A stretch of DNA of 29,742 nucleotides from JAWLCG01 sp041687295 (GCA_041687295.1 JAWLCG010000015.1:1-29742); one strand, 5' to 3'. Positions 6,908 to 15,660 are shown, counted from the first letter of the stretch. A program made the numbers and translations. The notes: generated by a model not told the origin, from the sequence alone.

Positions 6908-8506
6908 ATGCAGCGCCCGAACATCGTCATGATCGTCGCCGACGACACCACGCCCAACTACCACAGCGGCTACGGCGGGCCGACGCCGACGCCGCACATC
7001 GATCGGCTGATGCGCGAGGGAGTGCGCTTCGACCGTGGCTACTGCTGCGCATCGCTGTGTTGCCCGAGCCGCTGGACGCTCTTCACGGGTCAGTACGTCG
7101 GTCGCAGCCGATGGGTCCACCAGGGCACGCCCGCCGACGAGCCCTACCTCGTGAGCCAGAACGGCATGCTCGACCCCGAAACGCCCACACTGGCCAAGGC
7201 CCTGCGAGAGGCGGGCTACCTCACCGGGCACGTGGGCAAGTGGCACAGCCGATTCGACACGGGGTTCCTTGGCGGGGGCGAGCCGACGATGGCCTCGGGC
7301 GACCCGGACGACCCGGCCGTCGACGCGGAGATCCGCCGCCGCCAGGCCCTCGCCCAGGAGGTGGTGCGGCAGTGTGCCGGTTTCGAGCACGCCGCCTGCG
7401 TCAGTTGGGGCAACATCAGCGGCAACGTGCATCCGAAGCTGCGGCACCACAACATCGCCTGGATGACCGACGGGGCCCTGGAGTTTCTCGACCAGGCGGC
7501 CCAGGGCGATCGGCCCTTCTACCTGCACCTGGCCAACAGCGTGCCGCACACGCCCGACTGCAACGACTCGCTCGGCGCCGACCACCGCTACACGTTCAGC
7601 GGCAAGCTGGCCGCGCCGCCAAAGTCCCACCCAGCCGACGAGACCGTCCTTGATCGCCTCCGGGCGGCCGGCCTGCAGACGCAGGGGCCTATCGCCGGCG
7701 TGAATGCGGGCATGGTGATGCTCGACGACCAGGTGGGGGCCGTGCTGGCCCGGCTCGACGAGTTGGGGCTGGCCGAGAGCACCATCGTCATCTACACGGC
7801 CGACCACGGCATTCCGGGCAAGGGCTCCTGCCACATCGACGGCCAGCACCTGCCCTTCGTGCTGCGCTGGCCCGCGGCCGTGCCGGCCGGGCGCGTCGTC
7901 AGCGAGGTGTTCAGTTGGACTGACGTGGTGCCGACGCTGTGCGAAGCCTGCGGCGTGAGCATGCCGGCCGGCCACACCGTCGACGGCGTCAGCGTCCTGG
8001 GGGCGCTGCGGGGTGAATCGCCCTGGCCGCGGCAGGTGGCGTTCTCGGAGATGGGCTGGTCGCGGTCTGTCGTCAAGGGGCGGTGGCACTACATCGCGAC
8101 GCGGTACCCGGGCAGCGCGATCGAGGCCTTCGGCAACAACGGCGACGCAAAAGTGAAAGTGGGCATCGGCCAGATGTTCGACAAGCTCAACGCGCCGTTC
8201 AAGCCGGGCTACTTCGACGCCGACCAGCTCTACGACCTCGCGACCGACCCGGGCGAGCGATGGAACCTCGCCGCCGACCCCGCCCGCGCCGCCGTGCTGG
8301 CCGACATGCAGGCCGAGTTGCGGCGGATCATCGACACGCTGCCGCGGCCCTTCCCGGCCGAGCCCGACGCGTTTCTCGATTCCGCCCGCTATCAGCAGCT
8401 GCTGGCCGAGCGGCGCGCCGAGCTCAGCGCCATCGAGCACTACCCGCCCGGCGACGCCGCCCACATCTGGTTCGCCAACCTCCGCGACCCCTGCGTGAGC
8501 GCGTAG
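6908..8506 (+). CDS. Type I sulfatase
   Basis: This 532-aa sulfatase begins MQRPNIVMIVADDTTPNYHSG, with no room for a signal peptide, so it appears cytoplasmic. The signature is C51-C-P-S-R55 WTLFTG, a Cys-type site matured to formylglycine. Conserved metal and substrate segments follow: HVGKWHS, VIYTADHGIPGKG and the C-terminal LYDLATDPGERWNLAADP. A long insertion with several histidines (about 90-230) separates these motifs and is longer than in small sulfatases. AAGGAGG at 6893-6899 suits either GTG 6905 or ATG 6908; ATG is chosen for the 8-nt spacing. It converges on the sulfatase gene ending at 8626, with a strong palindrome between. Substrate unknown; family placement secure. Confidence 0.93.
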   Translation: MQRPNIVMIVADDTTPNYHSGYGGPTPTPHIDRLMREGVRFDRGYCCASLCCPSRWTLFTGQYVGRSRWVHQGTPADEPYLVSQNGMLDPETPTLAKALREAGYLTGHVGKWHSRFDTGFLGGGEPTMASGDPDDPAVDAEIRRRQALAQEVVRQCAGFEHAACVSWGNISGNVHPKLRHHNIAWMTDGALEFLDQAAQGDRPFYLHLANSVPHTPDCNDSLGADHRYTFSGKLAAPPKSHPADETVLDRLRAAGLQTQGPIAGVNAGMVMLDDQVGAVLARLDELGLAESTIVIYTADHGIPGKGSCHIDGQHLPFVLRWPAAVPAGRVVSEVFSWTDVVPTLCEACGVSMPAGHTVDGVSVLGALRGESPWPRQVAFSEMGWSRSVVKGRWHYIATRYPGSAIEAFGNNGDAKVKVGIGQMFDKLNAPFKPGYFDADQLYDLATDPGERWNLAADPARAAVLADMQAELRRIIDTLPRPFPAEPDAFLDSARYQQLLAERRAELSAIEHYPPGDAAHIWFANLRDPCVSA

Positions 8507-8622
8507 GGCGAGCAACTGCGTTGCTCGCGCAACGAAACGGGTCTGGCCGTCCATAGGGCGTCCGGACCCGTCTGTTGCGCCGGGCGCCTTCGTTACGCGT
8601 ACAACCAAGTTGCACGCCCTAC
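8503..8622. terminator. Compound palindrome between converging sulfatase genes
   Basis: The outer arms are GTAGGGCG (8503-8510) and CGCCCTAC (8615-8622). A long inner stem pairs GCGCAAC plus ACGGGTCTGG (8527-8546) with CCGGACCCGT plus GTTGCGC (8562-8580), with small bulges. A separate GAGCAAC/GTTGCTC hairpin lies at about 8510-8526. It probably ends transcription from both sides. The GTAGGGC/GCCCTAC ends match the palindrome at 17829-17969. Confidence 0.65.
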
Positions 8623-8625
8623 GGG

Positions 8626-10335
8626 CTACTCGCCGATGCGGCGGAAGTAGCCGTAGAAGGCCCCGCAGAGGTCCTGGCCGGTGGCGTCGCGGAACCAGCC
8701 GTGGAGCTTCGTTCGGCCCGCGGGCAGGCGGAGGGTGAAGCGGGCGGCCCGGTCGGTCGGGGCGGTTGGGAGGGTCATTGTTCGCCCCTCGTGCTCGAGG
8801 ACGGCCTGGGCGATGGGCAGGGCGATGCCGGCCTCGACGGTGCCGTAGGCGGCCTGGAAGGGCGGGGCCGGCTCGGCCAGGCCCAGGTCCGCCTCCTCGG
8901 GCCAGCGGCCCAGGCGCACCTCGTACTCGCCCGCGCGGTCCACCAGGACATTCCACGGCCCGCCGCGCGCATGGCCGCCGGTGGCCTTGGCGGCGCGGAC
9001 GCTGCCGGCGCCGTCAGCGCGGACGTTTTCCCACTCGCAGCTGGTGAGCATGGTCGTCGGCTCGTGCTCCGAGCCGATCGTCAGCGGGCTGAACTCGTCC
9101 AGCCCCGGCTCGACCTGGGCCCACCAGCGGTCGTAGAAGTCCTTCATGGCCGCCACCACGTCGGGCTGCTCGGCCGAGACGTCGTGCTCCTGGCCGGGGT
9201 CCTGGCGGATGTCGTAGAGCTCCTTGCCGAAGACCAGCCGCCACTGCTTCCAGACGACGGCGGCGTCGTTCTTGCCGATGGAGTTCTGGTAGTACTGCAC
9301 CACGAACATCCGCTCGGTGGGCCCGTCGTCCTGTCCCCGCAGGTAGCCGGCGAGGCTCTCACCGTCGAACGCGGCGTCGGCGGGCTCCTCGATGTCGCAC
9401 AGCTCCAGCAGCGTCGGCAGGATGTCCATGGCCTGGGTGGGCGTGTCGAGGTCGCCGGGCGCTCGCAGGTTGCCGTTGGGCCAGCGGACAAAGCACGGCA
9501 CGCGGTGGCCGCCGTCGTACCGCGAGCACTTGCCGCCGCGCATGCCGGCGTTGTAGACGTTCAGCGCCCCGCCGGCGTGGCCGTTGTCGGTCATGTAGAC
9601 CAGGATGGTATCGTCCCGCAGGCCTCGGCCACGGAGGAAGGTCTCCAGGCGGGCGAGGTTCTCGTCGAGCTCGATGATCATGCCGAAGAAGCCCGACGGG
9701 TCGTCGCCGTAGGCGGCGTACTGCTCCTTGTAGACGTCGTCGACCCACATGGGAAAGTGTGGCACGTTGGTGGGAATGTAGCACAGGAAGGGCTGGTCGG
9801 CGTCGGCCTGTCGGCCCATCCAGTCCATGGCCGAGTCGAACCAGAAGTCGGTGCAGTAGCCCTGGGCCTGCTTGAGTTGGCCGTTGTGGCGGTAGTAGGG
9901 GTTCAGGTAGTCGTTATTCCAGTAGTCGTCCGCCCCCGTCAGGCCGAAGCCGTGGTGGTAGATGGCCTCGGCGAAGCCGCGGTCGTGGGGGCGGTAGGGG
10001 TAGCTGTCGCCGAGGTGCCACTTGCCGAAGATGCCCGTGGCGTAGCCGCCGGCGCTGAACAGGTCAGCCATCGTGGGCAGTTCGGGCTTGAGCAGGTGCC
10101 GGCCCAGGCTGGTCGCCATCGCGCCGTTGCGCAGGCAGTGCAGGCCGCTCATCAGCTCGCCGCGGCTCGGCGCGCACATGGGCGTCACGTGGAAGTCCGT
10201 CAGGCGGAGCGACTCGGCGTGCAGGCGGTCGAAGTGGGGCGTCTTCAGGGCCGGATGGCCGTGGCAGCCCAGGTCGCCGTAGCCCTGGTCGTCGGTGAGG
10301 ATGATGATTACGTTGGGGCGCTTCGTGTCGGTCAT
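8626..10335 (-). CDS. Arylsulfatase-like type I sulfatase with extra C-terminal domain
   Basis: This 569-aa protein resembles arylsulfatase A-type enzymes: RPNVIIILTDDQGYGDLGCHG with the metal-binding D15/D16, the signature C54-A-P-S-R58 GELMSG, FGKWHLGD and ILVYMTDNGHAGG. After the catalytic domain (to about 430) there is an extra segment of about 135 residues. It begins near SCEWENVRADGAG, includes GEYEVRLGRWPEE and TKLHGWFRD, and ends FYGYFRRIGE. It looks like a beta-sandwich accessory domain, as seen at the C-terminus of many planctomycetal sulfatases. There is no signal peptide. GAGGA precedes ATG 10335. It lies downstream of the URO-D and flavin reductase genes on the same strand, separated by about 110 bp with a dispersed repeat. 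Substrate unknown. Confidence 0.93.
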   Translation of the reverse strand: MTDTKRPNVIIILTDDQGYGDLGCHGHPALKTPHFDRLHAESLRLTDFHVTPMCAPSRGELMSGLHCLRNGAMATSLGRHLLKPELPTMADLFSAGGYATGIFGKWHLGDSYPYRPHDRGFAEAIYHHGFGLTGADDYWNNDYLNPYYRHNGQLKQAQGYCTDFWFDSAMDWMGRQADADQPFLCYIPTNVPHFPMWVDDVYKEQYAAYGDDPSGFFGMIIELDENLARLETFLRGRGLRDDTILVYMTDNGHAGGALNVYNAGMRGGKCSRYDGGHRVPCFVRWPNGNLRAPGDLDTPTQAMDILPTLLELCDIEEPADAAFDGESLAGYLRGQDDGPTERMFVVQYYQNSIGKNDAAVVWKQWRLVFGKELYDIRQDPGQEHDVSAEQPDVVAAMKDFYDRWWAQVEPGLDEFSPLTIGSEHEPTTMLTSCEWENVRADGAGSVRAAKATGGHARGGPWNVLVDRAGEYEVRLGRWPEEADLGLAEPAPPFQAAYGTVEAGIALPIAQAVLEHEGRTMTLPTAPTDRAARFTLRLPAGRTKLHGWFRDATGQDLCGAFYGYFRRIGE

Positions 10336-10395
10336 GGGGGTCCTCGGGCGGTGGCGGATGCAGGTCCGACCACGGTGTCCTATCTCATAAGAGCT

Positions 10396-10431
10396 GCCGG
10401 GCCTCGCTGCGCTCGACCCGGCCTACGGGGC
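10396..10431. repeat. 36-bp dispersed repeat, copy 2
   Basis: Identical to 5342-5377. It ends 12 bp before the URO-D stop at 10444, and CGGCCTACGGG is repeated once more between them. Confidence 0.85.
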
Positions 10432-10443
10432 TCGGCCTACGGG

Positions 10444-11544
10444 TCACATCCTGGCGGGGTAGTCGTGCACCCACTGGCAGACGCGGCGGATGGTTTCGGG
10501 CTCGGCGGCGGGGGGCATCACGCCGGCGCTGGTGACGACCAGGCCACGGTGGTGGGCCAGGGCGTCCAGGTCGCGCTGCAGTTCGGCGATGATCTGCTCG
10601 GCCGGGCGGGTCCACAGCCAGGCGTTCGTGCCGCCGATCAGGCAGATGCTCGGACAGGCGGTGCGTCCGTCGATCAGCCGTGTGTCGCCGACGGTGGGGC
10701 TGGTGAAGGCCTCGAAGCCCGCCGCGGGCACCTCGGCGAGCTGGTCGAGCAGGCCCCGCAGCTTGCCGCACATGTGCAGTACGAGCCGCCGGCCCGCCTG
10801 GCGCATGATCCGCCCGTACTCGCCGATGTGCCGCGAGCAGTAGCGGCGGTACTGGTCGGGCGAGATCAGCGTGGTGGAGGTGTTCTCCGTGAGGTAGATG
10901 AAGTCGGCCGGGTGGTGCTCGGCGTAGATCGCCGTGCGGCGCAGCAGGTCGGCGTGCATGGCCTCGAAGAGTTCCTCGACGAGGTCGGGCCAGTCGGCCA
11001 GGAAGTAGTGGGCGTTCTCCACGCCGGCGAGGTGCTCCACCCAGTGCATCAGCGGCGATTCGCCGATGTTGCCGGCCACCGCCCCGCGCTCGCCGTGGGC
11101 CCGCCCCTGGCTGCGGGCCTGCTCGAGCGCGTCGCGGTCGAGCTCGGCCCCGCCGTCGCGGTAGCAGTCGATCAGCACCCCGAGGCTCTCGCGGTCGCGG
11201 GCGGGGAAGACCACCGGGTGCCACGAATGGCTGCCCGGGTCCCACTGGTAGACCTGCTCGGTCTGCCCGCGGGGCGAGCGGAAGACTGTTCGCAGCGTGC
11301 CGTTGTCGCGCGAGCGCTCGACGGTGGTGCTGGTGCGGACCTCGCGGACGATCTCGCCGGCCCAGCCTTGCGGCTCGGCGCCGATGAACTCGTGCAGGGC
11401 CGGCACGTCCATGCCGCCGAATCGGCCGGTGCGGGCGGCGCAGTAGGCGCCCTCGATCTTGGGCCAGAACGGCAGGCGGTCGATCGGCTGCATATCCAGG
11501 GCCCCCAGCCAGCGCTGCCGGGGGGTCATCGTTTCCTGTACCAT
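10444..11544 (-). CDS. Uroporphyrinogen-decarboxylase-like (URO-D/methyltransferase) protein
   Basis: This 366-aa TIM-barrel protein of the URO-D superfamily starts MVQETMTPRQRWLGALDMQPIDRLPF, the usual N-terminus. True heme enzymes belong here, but so do zinc-dependent corrinoid methyltransferases (MtaA/CmuA type), and non-heme members are abundant in planctomycetes. H257-M-C259-G matches the first two zinc ligands of the methyltransferases (HxC). The third cysteine expected near the C-terminus (GC then a PP-containing turn) is replaced: the sequence reads TSAGVMPPAAEPETIR. Biochemical activity is therefore uncertain. ATG 11544 follows GGGAG; ATG 11529 with AGGAA is an alternative. It lies between the flavin reductase and a sulfatase, suggesting glycan or methoxyl metabolism rather than heme synthesis. 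Confidence 0.85.
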   Translation of the reverse strand: MVQETMTPRQRWLGALDMQPIDRLPFWPKIEGAYCAARTGRFGGMDVPALHEFIGAEPQGWAGEIVREVRTSTTVERSRDNGTLRTVFRSPRGQTEQVYQWDPGSHSWHPVVFPARDRESLGVLIDCYRDGGAELDRDALEQARSQGRAHGERGAVAGNIGESPLMHWVEHLAGVENAHYFLADWPDLVEELFEAMHADLLRRTAIYAEHHPADFIYLTENTSTTLISPDQYRRYCSRHIGEYGRIMRQAGRRLVLHMCGKLRGLLDQLAEVPAAGFEAFTSPTVGDTRLIDGRTACPSICLIGGTNAWLWTRPAEQIIAELQRDLDALAHHRGLVVTSAGVMPPAAEPETIRRVCQWVHDYPARM

Positions 11545-11639
11545 CGTGGTTCTCCCGACCGCCCGGTGAGGGGCGGCCCGATGCAGGGTATCCGAAGCGG
11601 CCGCCGGGGGCAATCGCGAGCAGGCCGTGGATAGTTCTG

Positions 11640-11715
11640 GTAGGCCGGACGCAGTCCGGCTGGGCAGAAACGCCGCGGGGGGCCTCTTTCCCCTGCCGGA
11701 CTGCGTCCGGCCTAC
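11640..11715. repeat. Perfect 21-bp inverted repeat
   Basis: Arms 11640-11660 (starting GTAGGCCGGACGCAG) and 11695-11715 are exact reverse complements around 34 bp. They lie between the URO-D start and the flavin reductase stop, ending in GTAGG/CCTAC like other palindromes here. A transcript from either strand would fold strongly. A diverged relative of the 36-bp repeat (5342/10396) follows at 11762-11797, so this 254-bp gap is mostly repeat. Confidence 0.9.
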
Positions 11716-11798
11716 AGGAGGGGGCGGTGGCCCGCTCTGGACCCGCCAGCGCCGGGCTGTGGCCGGGCGTCGCTGCGCTCGAAGAGAGCCTGCGGGGC

Positions 11799-12362
11799 TC
11801 AATCCTGGCGGGGCTTCTGCTGGGCCAGCCAGGCGCCGACGGTGCGGAGGACGTCGCGTTTCATCGCGAGGTTCTGTCGGCGGACGGGGACCAGGTCGAT
11901 CACGTCCAGGCCGCAGTGGCCCAGGATGCGCTCGAGGCTGACGGTGCAGGCCGGCGCCCCGCCGCCCCCGCCGCCGGCCACGCAGACGCCGACGGCCGGC
12001 TTGCCGGCGATGCCCGTCCGGCCGATGTCATGGCGCCCGATGCGGCGCAGGCGGTCCAGGAAGGCTCGCAGGCTCTCGCTGAGGTCGCTGAAGTAGACGG
12101 GCGTGGCCAGCACCGCGGCGTCGGCGGCGCGGAGCTTATCGACCAGGCCGGCCAGGTCGTCGTCGATGACGCACCGGCCCTCGGTGCGGCAGGGGCCCCA
12201 GCCGGCGGCATCGCACTGGCGGCACCGCTCGATGCGCAGCTGAGGCAGCCAGGCCACCTCGGCCGTCGCGCCGCCCTGGCCAAGCCCCTCGCGCAGGGCG
12301 TCGAGGGCCTGGGCGGTCTGGCCCTGCGGGTTGCGGCTGCCGGAGAGGATCATCACGTTCAT
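11799..12362 (-). CDS. NADPH-dependent FMN reductase / flavodoxin-fold protein
   Basis: This 187-aa protein begins MNVMILSGSRNPQGQTAQAL, the phosphate-binding loop of flavodoxin-like FMN reductases (GSxRxxxxT). It then shows VLATPVYFSDLSESLRAFLDRL, the conserved P-Y-F/W segment that contacts flavin. CRQCDAAGWGPC and CVIDDDL place several cysteines as in iron-sulfur-flavoprotein relatives, where the pattern C..C...C binds a cluster or active thiols. The predicted role is cytoplasmic electron transfer using FMN. AAGGAG precedes ATG 12362. Downstream are the URO-D and sulfatase genes on the same strand. It could supply electrons to a redox step in the locus, for example to the Fe-S protein, but this is inference. 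Confidence 0.88.
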   Translation of the reverse strand: MNVMILSGSRNPQGQTAQALDALREGLGQGGATAEVAWLPQLRIERCRQCDAAGWGPCRTEGRCVIDDDLAGLVDKLRAADAAVLATPVYFSDLSESLRAFLDRLRRIGRHDIGRTGIAGKPAVGVCVAGGGGGGAPACTVSLERILGHCGLDVIDLVPVRRQNLAMKRDVLRTVGAWLAQQKPRQD

Positions 12363-12386
12363 GGCATGCTCCTTGTGCTACCCCCG

Positions 12387-12414
12387 AGGGTACCAACCTC
12401 CGCCGAGGCGTCAA
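12387..12414 (-). promoter_or_regulatory. Weak candidate promoter for the flavin reductase gene
   Basis: On the minus strand TTGACG (12414-12409) and TACCCT (12392-12387) are 16 bp apart. The -35 is good and the -10 poor. It sits about 25 bp upstream of ATG 12362 in a divergent gap. Confidence 0.35.
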
Positions 12415-12447
12415 GCGCGGTCCGATGGGTTGTCCTGGCCCGGACCC

Positions 12448-12475
12448 TTGGCGCCGCGGGGTGGCCGGGTATCAT
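12448..12475 (+). promoter_or_regulatory. Candidate promoter for the DUF4038 gene
   Basis: TTGGCG (12448-12453) and TATCAT (12470-12475) are 16 bp apart, and the ATG is at 12534. It would transcribe the DUF4038, sulfatase and URO-D-like genes divergently from the flavin reductase operon. Confidence 0.45.
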
Positions 12476-12533
12476 CAGCGGCGCGACATGAGACCCCCGC
12501 CGCCCCGCCAGGGCGGCCTGACTGGAGCCGAGC

Positions 12534-13892
12534 ATGAAGACGCCCGCGTGGCCCAACCTCCAACGGACCAACCCCAGCCTGCGCGTTGCGCCCGACCGTC
12601 GCTGGCTGCAGTACGACGACGGCGCGGCGTTTCTCTACCTGGGCGACACCGCCTGGGAACTGCTGCACCGGCTGAGCCTCGACGAGGCCCGCCATTACCT
12701 CGCCGACCGCTCGGCCAAGGGCTTCACCGTGATCCAGACGGTGGTCCTGGGCGAGTTGGAGGGGCTGACGGCCCCCAACGCCAACGGCGACCGCCCGCTG
12801 ATCGCCAACGACCCGGCCCGGCCCAACGAGGCGTACTTCCGCCACGTCGATGCCATCGTCGCCGAGGCCGGCCGGCGGGGCCTGGTCATGGGCCTGCTGC
12901 CGACCTGGGGCAAGTACTTCATCCCGGGCCACAAGGAGTGCATCTTCACGCCGGACAACGCCGGGCCCTACGGCGAGTTCCTGGGCCGGCGCTACCGCGA
13001 CGCGGCGGTGATCTGGATCCTCGGCGGCGACACGAACGCGGCCAACGAGACCATGGTGCGGACGGTAGAGGCCCTGTCGGCGGGCCTGCGGCTCGGCGAT
13101 GGGGGCCGCCACCTGCAGACCTACCACCCCTGCGGTCCGGGGCGGTCCAGCGACGTCTTCCACGGGGCCGACTGGCTCGACTTCAACATGGTCCAGTCGT
13201 CGCACGCGGGGCACGGTTTCGACAACGGGCTGTTCATGGAGCGCGACCGGGCCCTGACGCCGCCCAAGCCCACACTCGATGGCGAGCCGCGGTACGAGTC
13301 GATCCCCACGGGCTTCTACTTCCAGGGCCAGCACCCCGCCGACCGCTTCACCGACGTCGACGCCCGGCAGGCGGCCTGGTGGTCGCTGCTGGCCGGGGCG
13401 TGCGGGCACACGTACGGCAACAACAACATCTGGCAGATGTGGCAGCCGGGGCGAAAGTCCATCCTCGGCGCCAACGTGCCGTGGTACGAGGCCCTGCAGC
13501 ATCCCGGGGCGCGGCAGATGACGCACGCGCGCCGGCTGATGGAGTCGCGACCCTTCCAGCGGCTCGAGCCCGCCCAGGACCTGCTGCTGGACGCCCCGCG
13601 GGCCGGCCCGGCCAAGGCCCGTGCGGCCCGGGCGGACGACGGGTCGTTCGCCCTGGTCTACACACCCCAGGGCGAGCCGGTCACGGTGGACATGGCGCAG
13701 CTGACGGGCCTGCAGATCCGCCAGAGCTGGTACGACCCGCGCTACGGCACGGCCTACCCGCTGCACACGGGCGTCAAGGGAATCCTCACCTTCACGCCGC
13801 CGACCCGCGGGCCCGGGTGCGACTGGGTGCTCGTCCTGGACGACACCGCCGCCGGCTACGCCGCCCCGGGCGACTGGCCAACGCCGGACTGA
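12534..13892 (+). CDS. DUF4038 / GH140-like putative glycoside hydrolase
   Basis: This 452-aa protein matches the DUF4038 barrel: FLYLGDTAWELLHRLSLDEA near the N-terminus, GFTVIQTVV, then VIWILGGDTN with candidate catalytic D166 and DGEPRYE with E251, and GHTYGNNNIWQMW. The last 90 residues (about 360-450: RAARADDGSFALVYTPQGEP ... ILTFTPPTRG) fit the small domain called 'putative collagen-binding', usual in this family. Characterised GH140 members are apiosidases acting on plant rhamnogalacturonan-II; many DUF4038 proteins are untested. GGAG precedes the ATG. No signal peptide is visible, unusual for a polysaccharidase but fitting an oligosaccharide-trimming enzyme in the cytoplasm. It is the first gene of a divergent operon with a sulfatase and URO-D-like genes. 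Confidence 0.85.
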   Translation: MKTPAWPNLQRTNPSLRVAPDRRWLQYDDGAAFLYLGDTAWELLHRLSLDEARHYLADRSAKGFTVIQTVVLGELEGLTAPNANGDRPLIANDPARPNEAYFRHVDAIVAEAGRRGLVMGLLPTWGKYFIPGHKECIFTPDNAGPYGEFLGRRYRDAAVIWILGGDTNAANETMVRTVEALSAGLRLGDGGRHLQTYHPCGPGRSSDVFHGADWLDFNMVQSSHAGHGFDNGLFMERDRALTPPKPTLDGEPRYESIPTGFYFQGQHPADRFTDVDARQAAWWSLLAGACGHTYGNNNIWQMWQPGRKSILGANVPWYEALQHPGARQMTHARRLMESRPFQRLEPAQDLLLDAPRAGPAKARAARADDGSFALVYTPQGEPVTVDMAQLTGLQIRQSWYDPRYGTAYPLHTGVKGILTFTPPTRGPGCDWVLVLDDTAAGYAAPGDWPTPD

Positions 13893-13943
13893 CCGATCGG
13901 GCGACAGGCCCAGCCCCGGCCCGCCTTCCGCAAGGAGACTCCC

Positions 13944-15353
13944 ATGCCGAGCCTGCGTCCGCAACGGGTGATCTGGATTACCTCCGATCACATGCGCTAC
14001 GACTGCATCGGGGCGTACGGCAACGCCTGCCTGCACACGCCCAACCTCGACCGGCTGGCGGCCGGCGGGGTGAACTTCCATGGCTGCTACGCGCAGAACC
14101 CCCTGTGCATGCCCAGCCGGGTGAGCTTCATGACCGGGCTCTACCCCCAGCAGACCGGCGTGACGGAGAACGGCCACGCCCTGCGCCCCGACTTCGAGCC
14201 GACGGTGGCGACGGCGTTCAAGGCCGCCGGCTACCAGACCGCCCAGATCGGCAAGCTGCACTTCGAGCCCCACGAGAACCACGACCTCGACCCCCGCGCC
14301 CGCCACGCGTACGGCTTCGACGTGCTGTGGCTCAGCGAGGAGCGGGGCTGCTACGAGGACGCCTACATGACCTGGCTGGAGACCAACCATCCCCAGCACA
14401 AGCACAAGTGGCGCGTGCCGCGCTCGACCGACCCGGGCCGAAACTTCACCGAGAAGCAGGGCGTCGCCGTCGACGCCCCCTGGCAGACCAGCCAGGGCGG
14501 CTGGATCGTCCACATGGCCGACCGCTACCTCGGCGCCCACCGGGGCCGGCAGTTCGTGCACCTGGGCTTCTACAACCCCCACCCGCCGCTGAACCCGGCC
14601 GCCGAGGCCTTCGCGTTCTACGCCGACGCCGAGATCCCCTCGCCGCGCCGCCACGAGAACGAGTGGGCCGACAAGCCCCAACCGCTGGCCGGCATGCTGC
14701 AGGCGCGGCAGGACTGGACGGAGGCGGACTTCCTCAACTACCGCCGCTACTTCTACGCCCTGGTCACCGAGATGGACCTGGCGATCGGCCAGCTGCTGGA
14801 CGACCTGCAAGCCCAGGGCATGCTGGACGACACGCTGATCGTCTTCAGCTCCGACCACGGCGACATGTGCGGCGACCACGGCATCACGCACAAGCAGCAC
14901 AGCTTCTACGACGAGGTGATGCACCTGCCGCTGATCCTGCACTGGCCGGCCGGCTTCGGCAGCGCCCGCCGCGACGAGCCGGGCCTGCTGGAGATGGTCG
15001 ACCTGCTGCCGACGCTGCTGGAGCTCTCCGGCGGGCACGTGCCCGACGTGATGGCGGGACGGTCGGCCGCTGAGGCGCTCCTGGCCAATCGACCCGTCGA
15101 GGGCAGGCCCGACGTGCTGGCCTACCACGGCGGCGGCGCCTCGGCCATGCTGCGCAGCGAGCGGTGGAAGTACATCCGCTACGGCCTGACCGGCGGGGAG
15201 GTGCTCTACGACCTCGCCGAGCAGCCGGCCGAGCTGACCAACCGCGCCGCCGACCCGGCCTGCCGCGAGGCCCTGATCGAGATGCGCGACCGCCTGCTGA
15301 CCCGAGCCCTGGCCGCCGGGCGGTCGGCCCAGCCGCGGACGCGCCTCTATTGA
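13944..15353 (+). CDS. Type I sulfatase (choline-sulfatase/sulfoglycan-type)
   Basis: This 469-aa sulfatase begins RVIWITSDHMRYDCIGAYGN with metal-binding D15. The signature is C55-M-P-S-R59 VSFMTG. Later motifs include QIGKLHFEPHENHD, VFSSDHGDMCGDHG and the C-terminal WKYIRYGLTGGEVLYDLAEQPAELTN. Conserved SDHGDMxGDHG and the HF(x)P segment recall the choline-sulfatase and iduronate/glucosamine sulfatase subgroups, but sequence alone does not give a substrate. There is no signal peptide. AAGGAG (13931-13936) precedes the ATG. It starts 51 bp after the DUF4038 stop, so the two are very likely co-transcribed and may act on the same glycan. A 307-bp gap follows before the URO-D-like gene. Confidence 0.93.
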   Translation: MPSLRPQRVIWITSDHMRYDCIGAYGNACLHTPNLDRLAAGGVNFHGCYAQNPLCMPSRVSFMTGLYPQQTGVTENGHALRPDFEPTVATAFKAAGYQTAQIGKLHFEPHENHDLDPRARHAYGFDVLWLSEERGCYEDAYMTWLETNHPQHKHKWRVPRSTDPGRNFTEKQGVAVDAPWQTSQGGWIVHMADRYLGAHRGRQFVHLGFYNPHPPLNPAAEAFAFYADAEIPSPRRHENEWADKPQPLAGMLQARQDWTEADFLNYRRYFYALVTEMDLAIGQLLDDLQAQGMLDDTLIVFSSDHGDMCGDHGITHKQHSFYDEVMHLPLILHWPAGFGSARRDEPGLLEMVDLLPTLLELSGGHVPDVMAGRSAAEALLANRPVEGRPDVLAYHGGGASAMLRSERWKYIRYGLTGGEVLYDLAEQPAELTNRAADPACREALIEMRDRLLTRALAAGRSAQPRTRLY

Positions 15354-15660
15354 TGCCACGGGTCTGCAGTGAGTAGGCTGGCAACGCGTTGACTGTTACC
15401 CGCCCGCTGATACGCTGGGGCCAGAGCGTTTGTGGGTTGGACGTTCGGTGGTGTTGGGCCGCGCTATGCTCGGCCCGGCGCGATGCCCACGGATGGCAAT
15501 CCGTGGGCTTGGGCGACAGGCGCCGCGGAGCCCATGGACGCAGCCGACAGGCGGTCGAGGTCGGCGAGATCGAACCGGGCGGGCACCGGGGGAGGTATAC
15601 CCCGGGACAGGTTCCGTCGCAGACGTGAAGGCTGATTGGACACCGAGATGAGGAGTCCGC
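15354..15660. other. Gap with hairpin and weak promoter-like site
   Basis: No gene is seen. GCCCACGGAT (15485-15494), loop GGCA and ATCCGTGGGC (15499-15508) form a perfect 10-bp stem that resembles dispersed intergenic hairpins. TTGACT (15389-15394) with TACGCT (15411-15416) is a weak promoter candidate. A GGTATACC palindrome lies at about 15592-15599. GAGGAGT just before 15661 is the ribosome site of the next gene. Confidence 0.55.

Noticed and set aside
10444..11544. True heme uroporphyrinogen decarboxylase (hemE)
   Set aside because: The HMCG motif, divergent ends and sulfatase context fit the methyltransferase-like branch rather than heme synthesis.
8575..11634. Very long plus-strand open frame (1019 codons) opposite a sulfatase and the URO-D gene
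   Set aside because: It is the complement of well-supported genes; its translation is A/G/V/R-rich without family motifs, as expected in GC-rich DNA.
12411..15359. Long minus-strand open frame opposite the DUF4038 and sulfatase genes
   Set aside because: The plus strand encodes clear CMPSR sulfatase and DUF4038 motifs; the minus reading is compositional.
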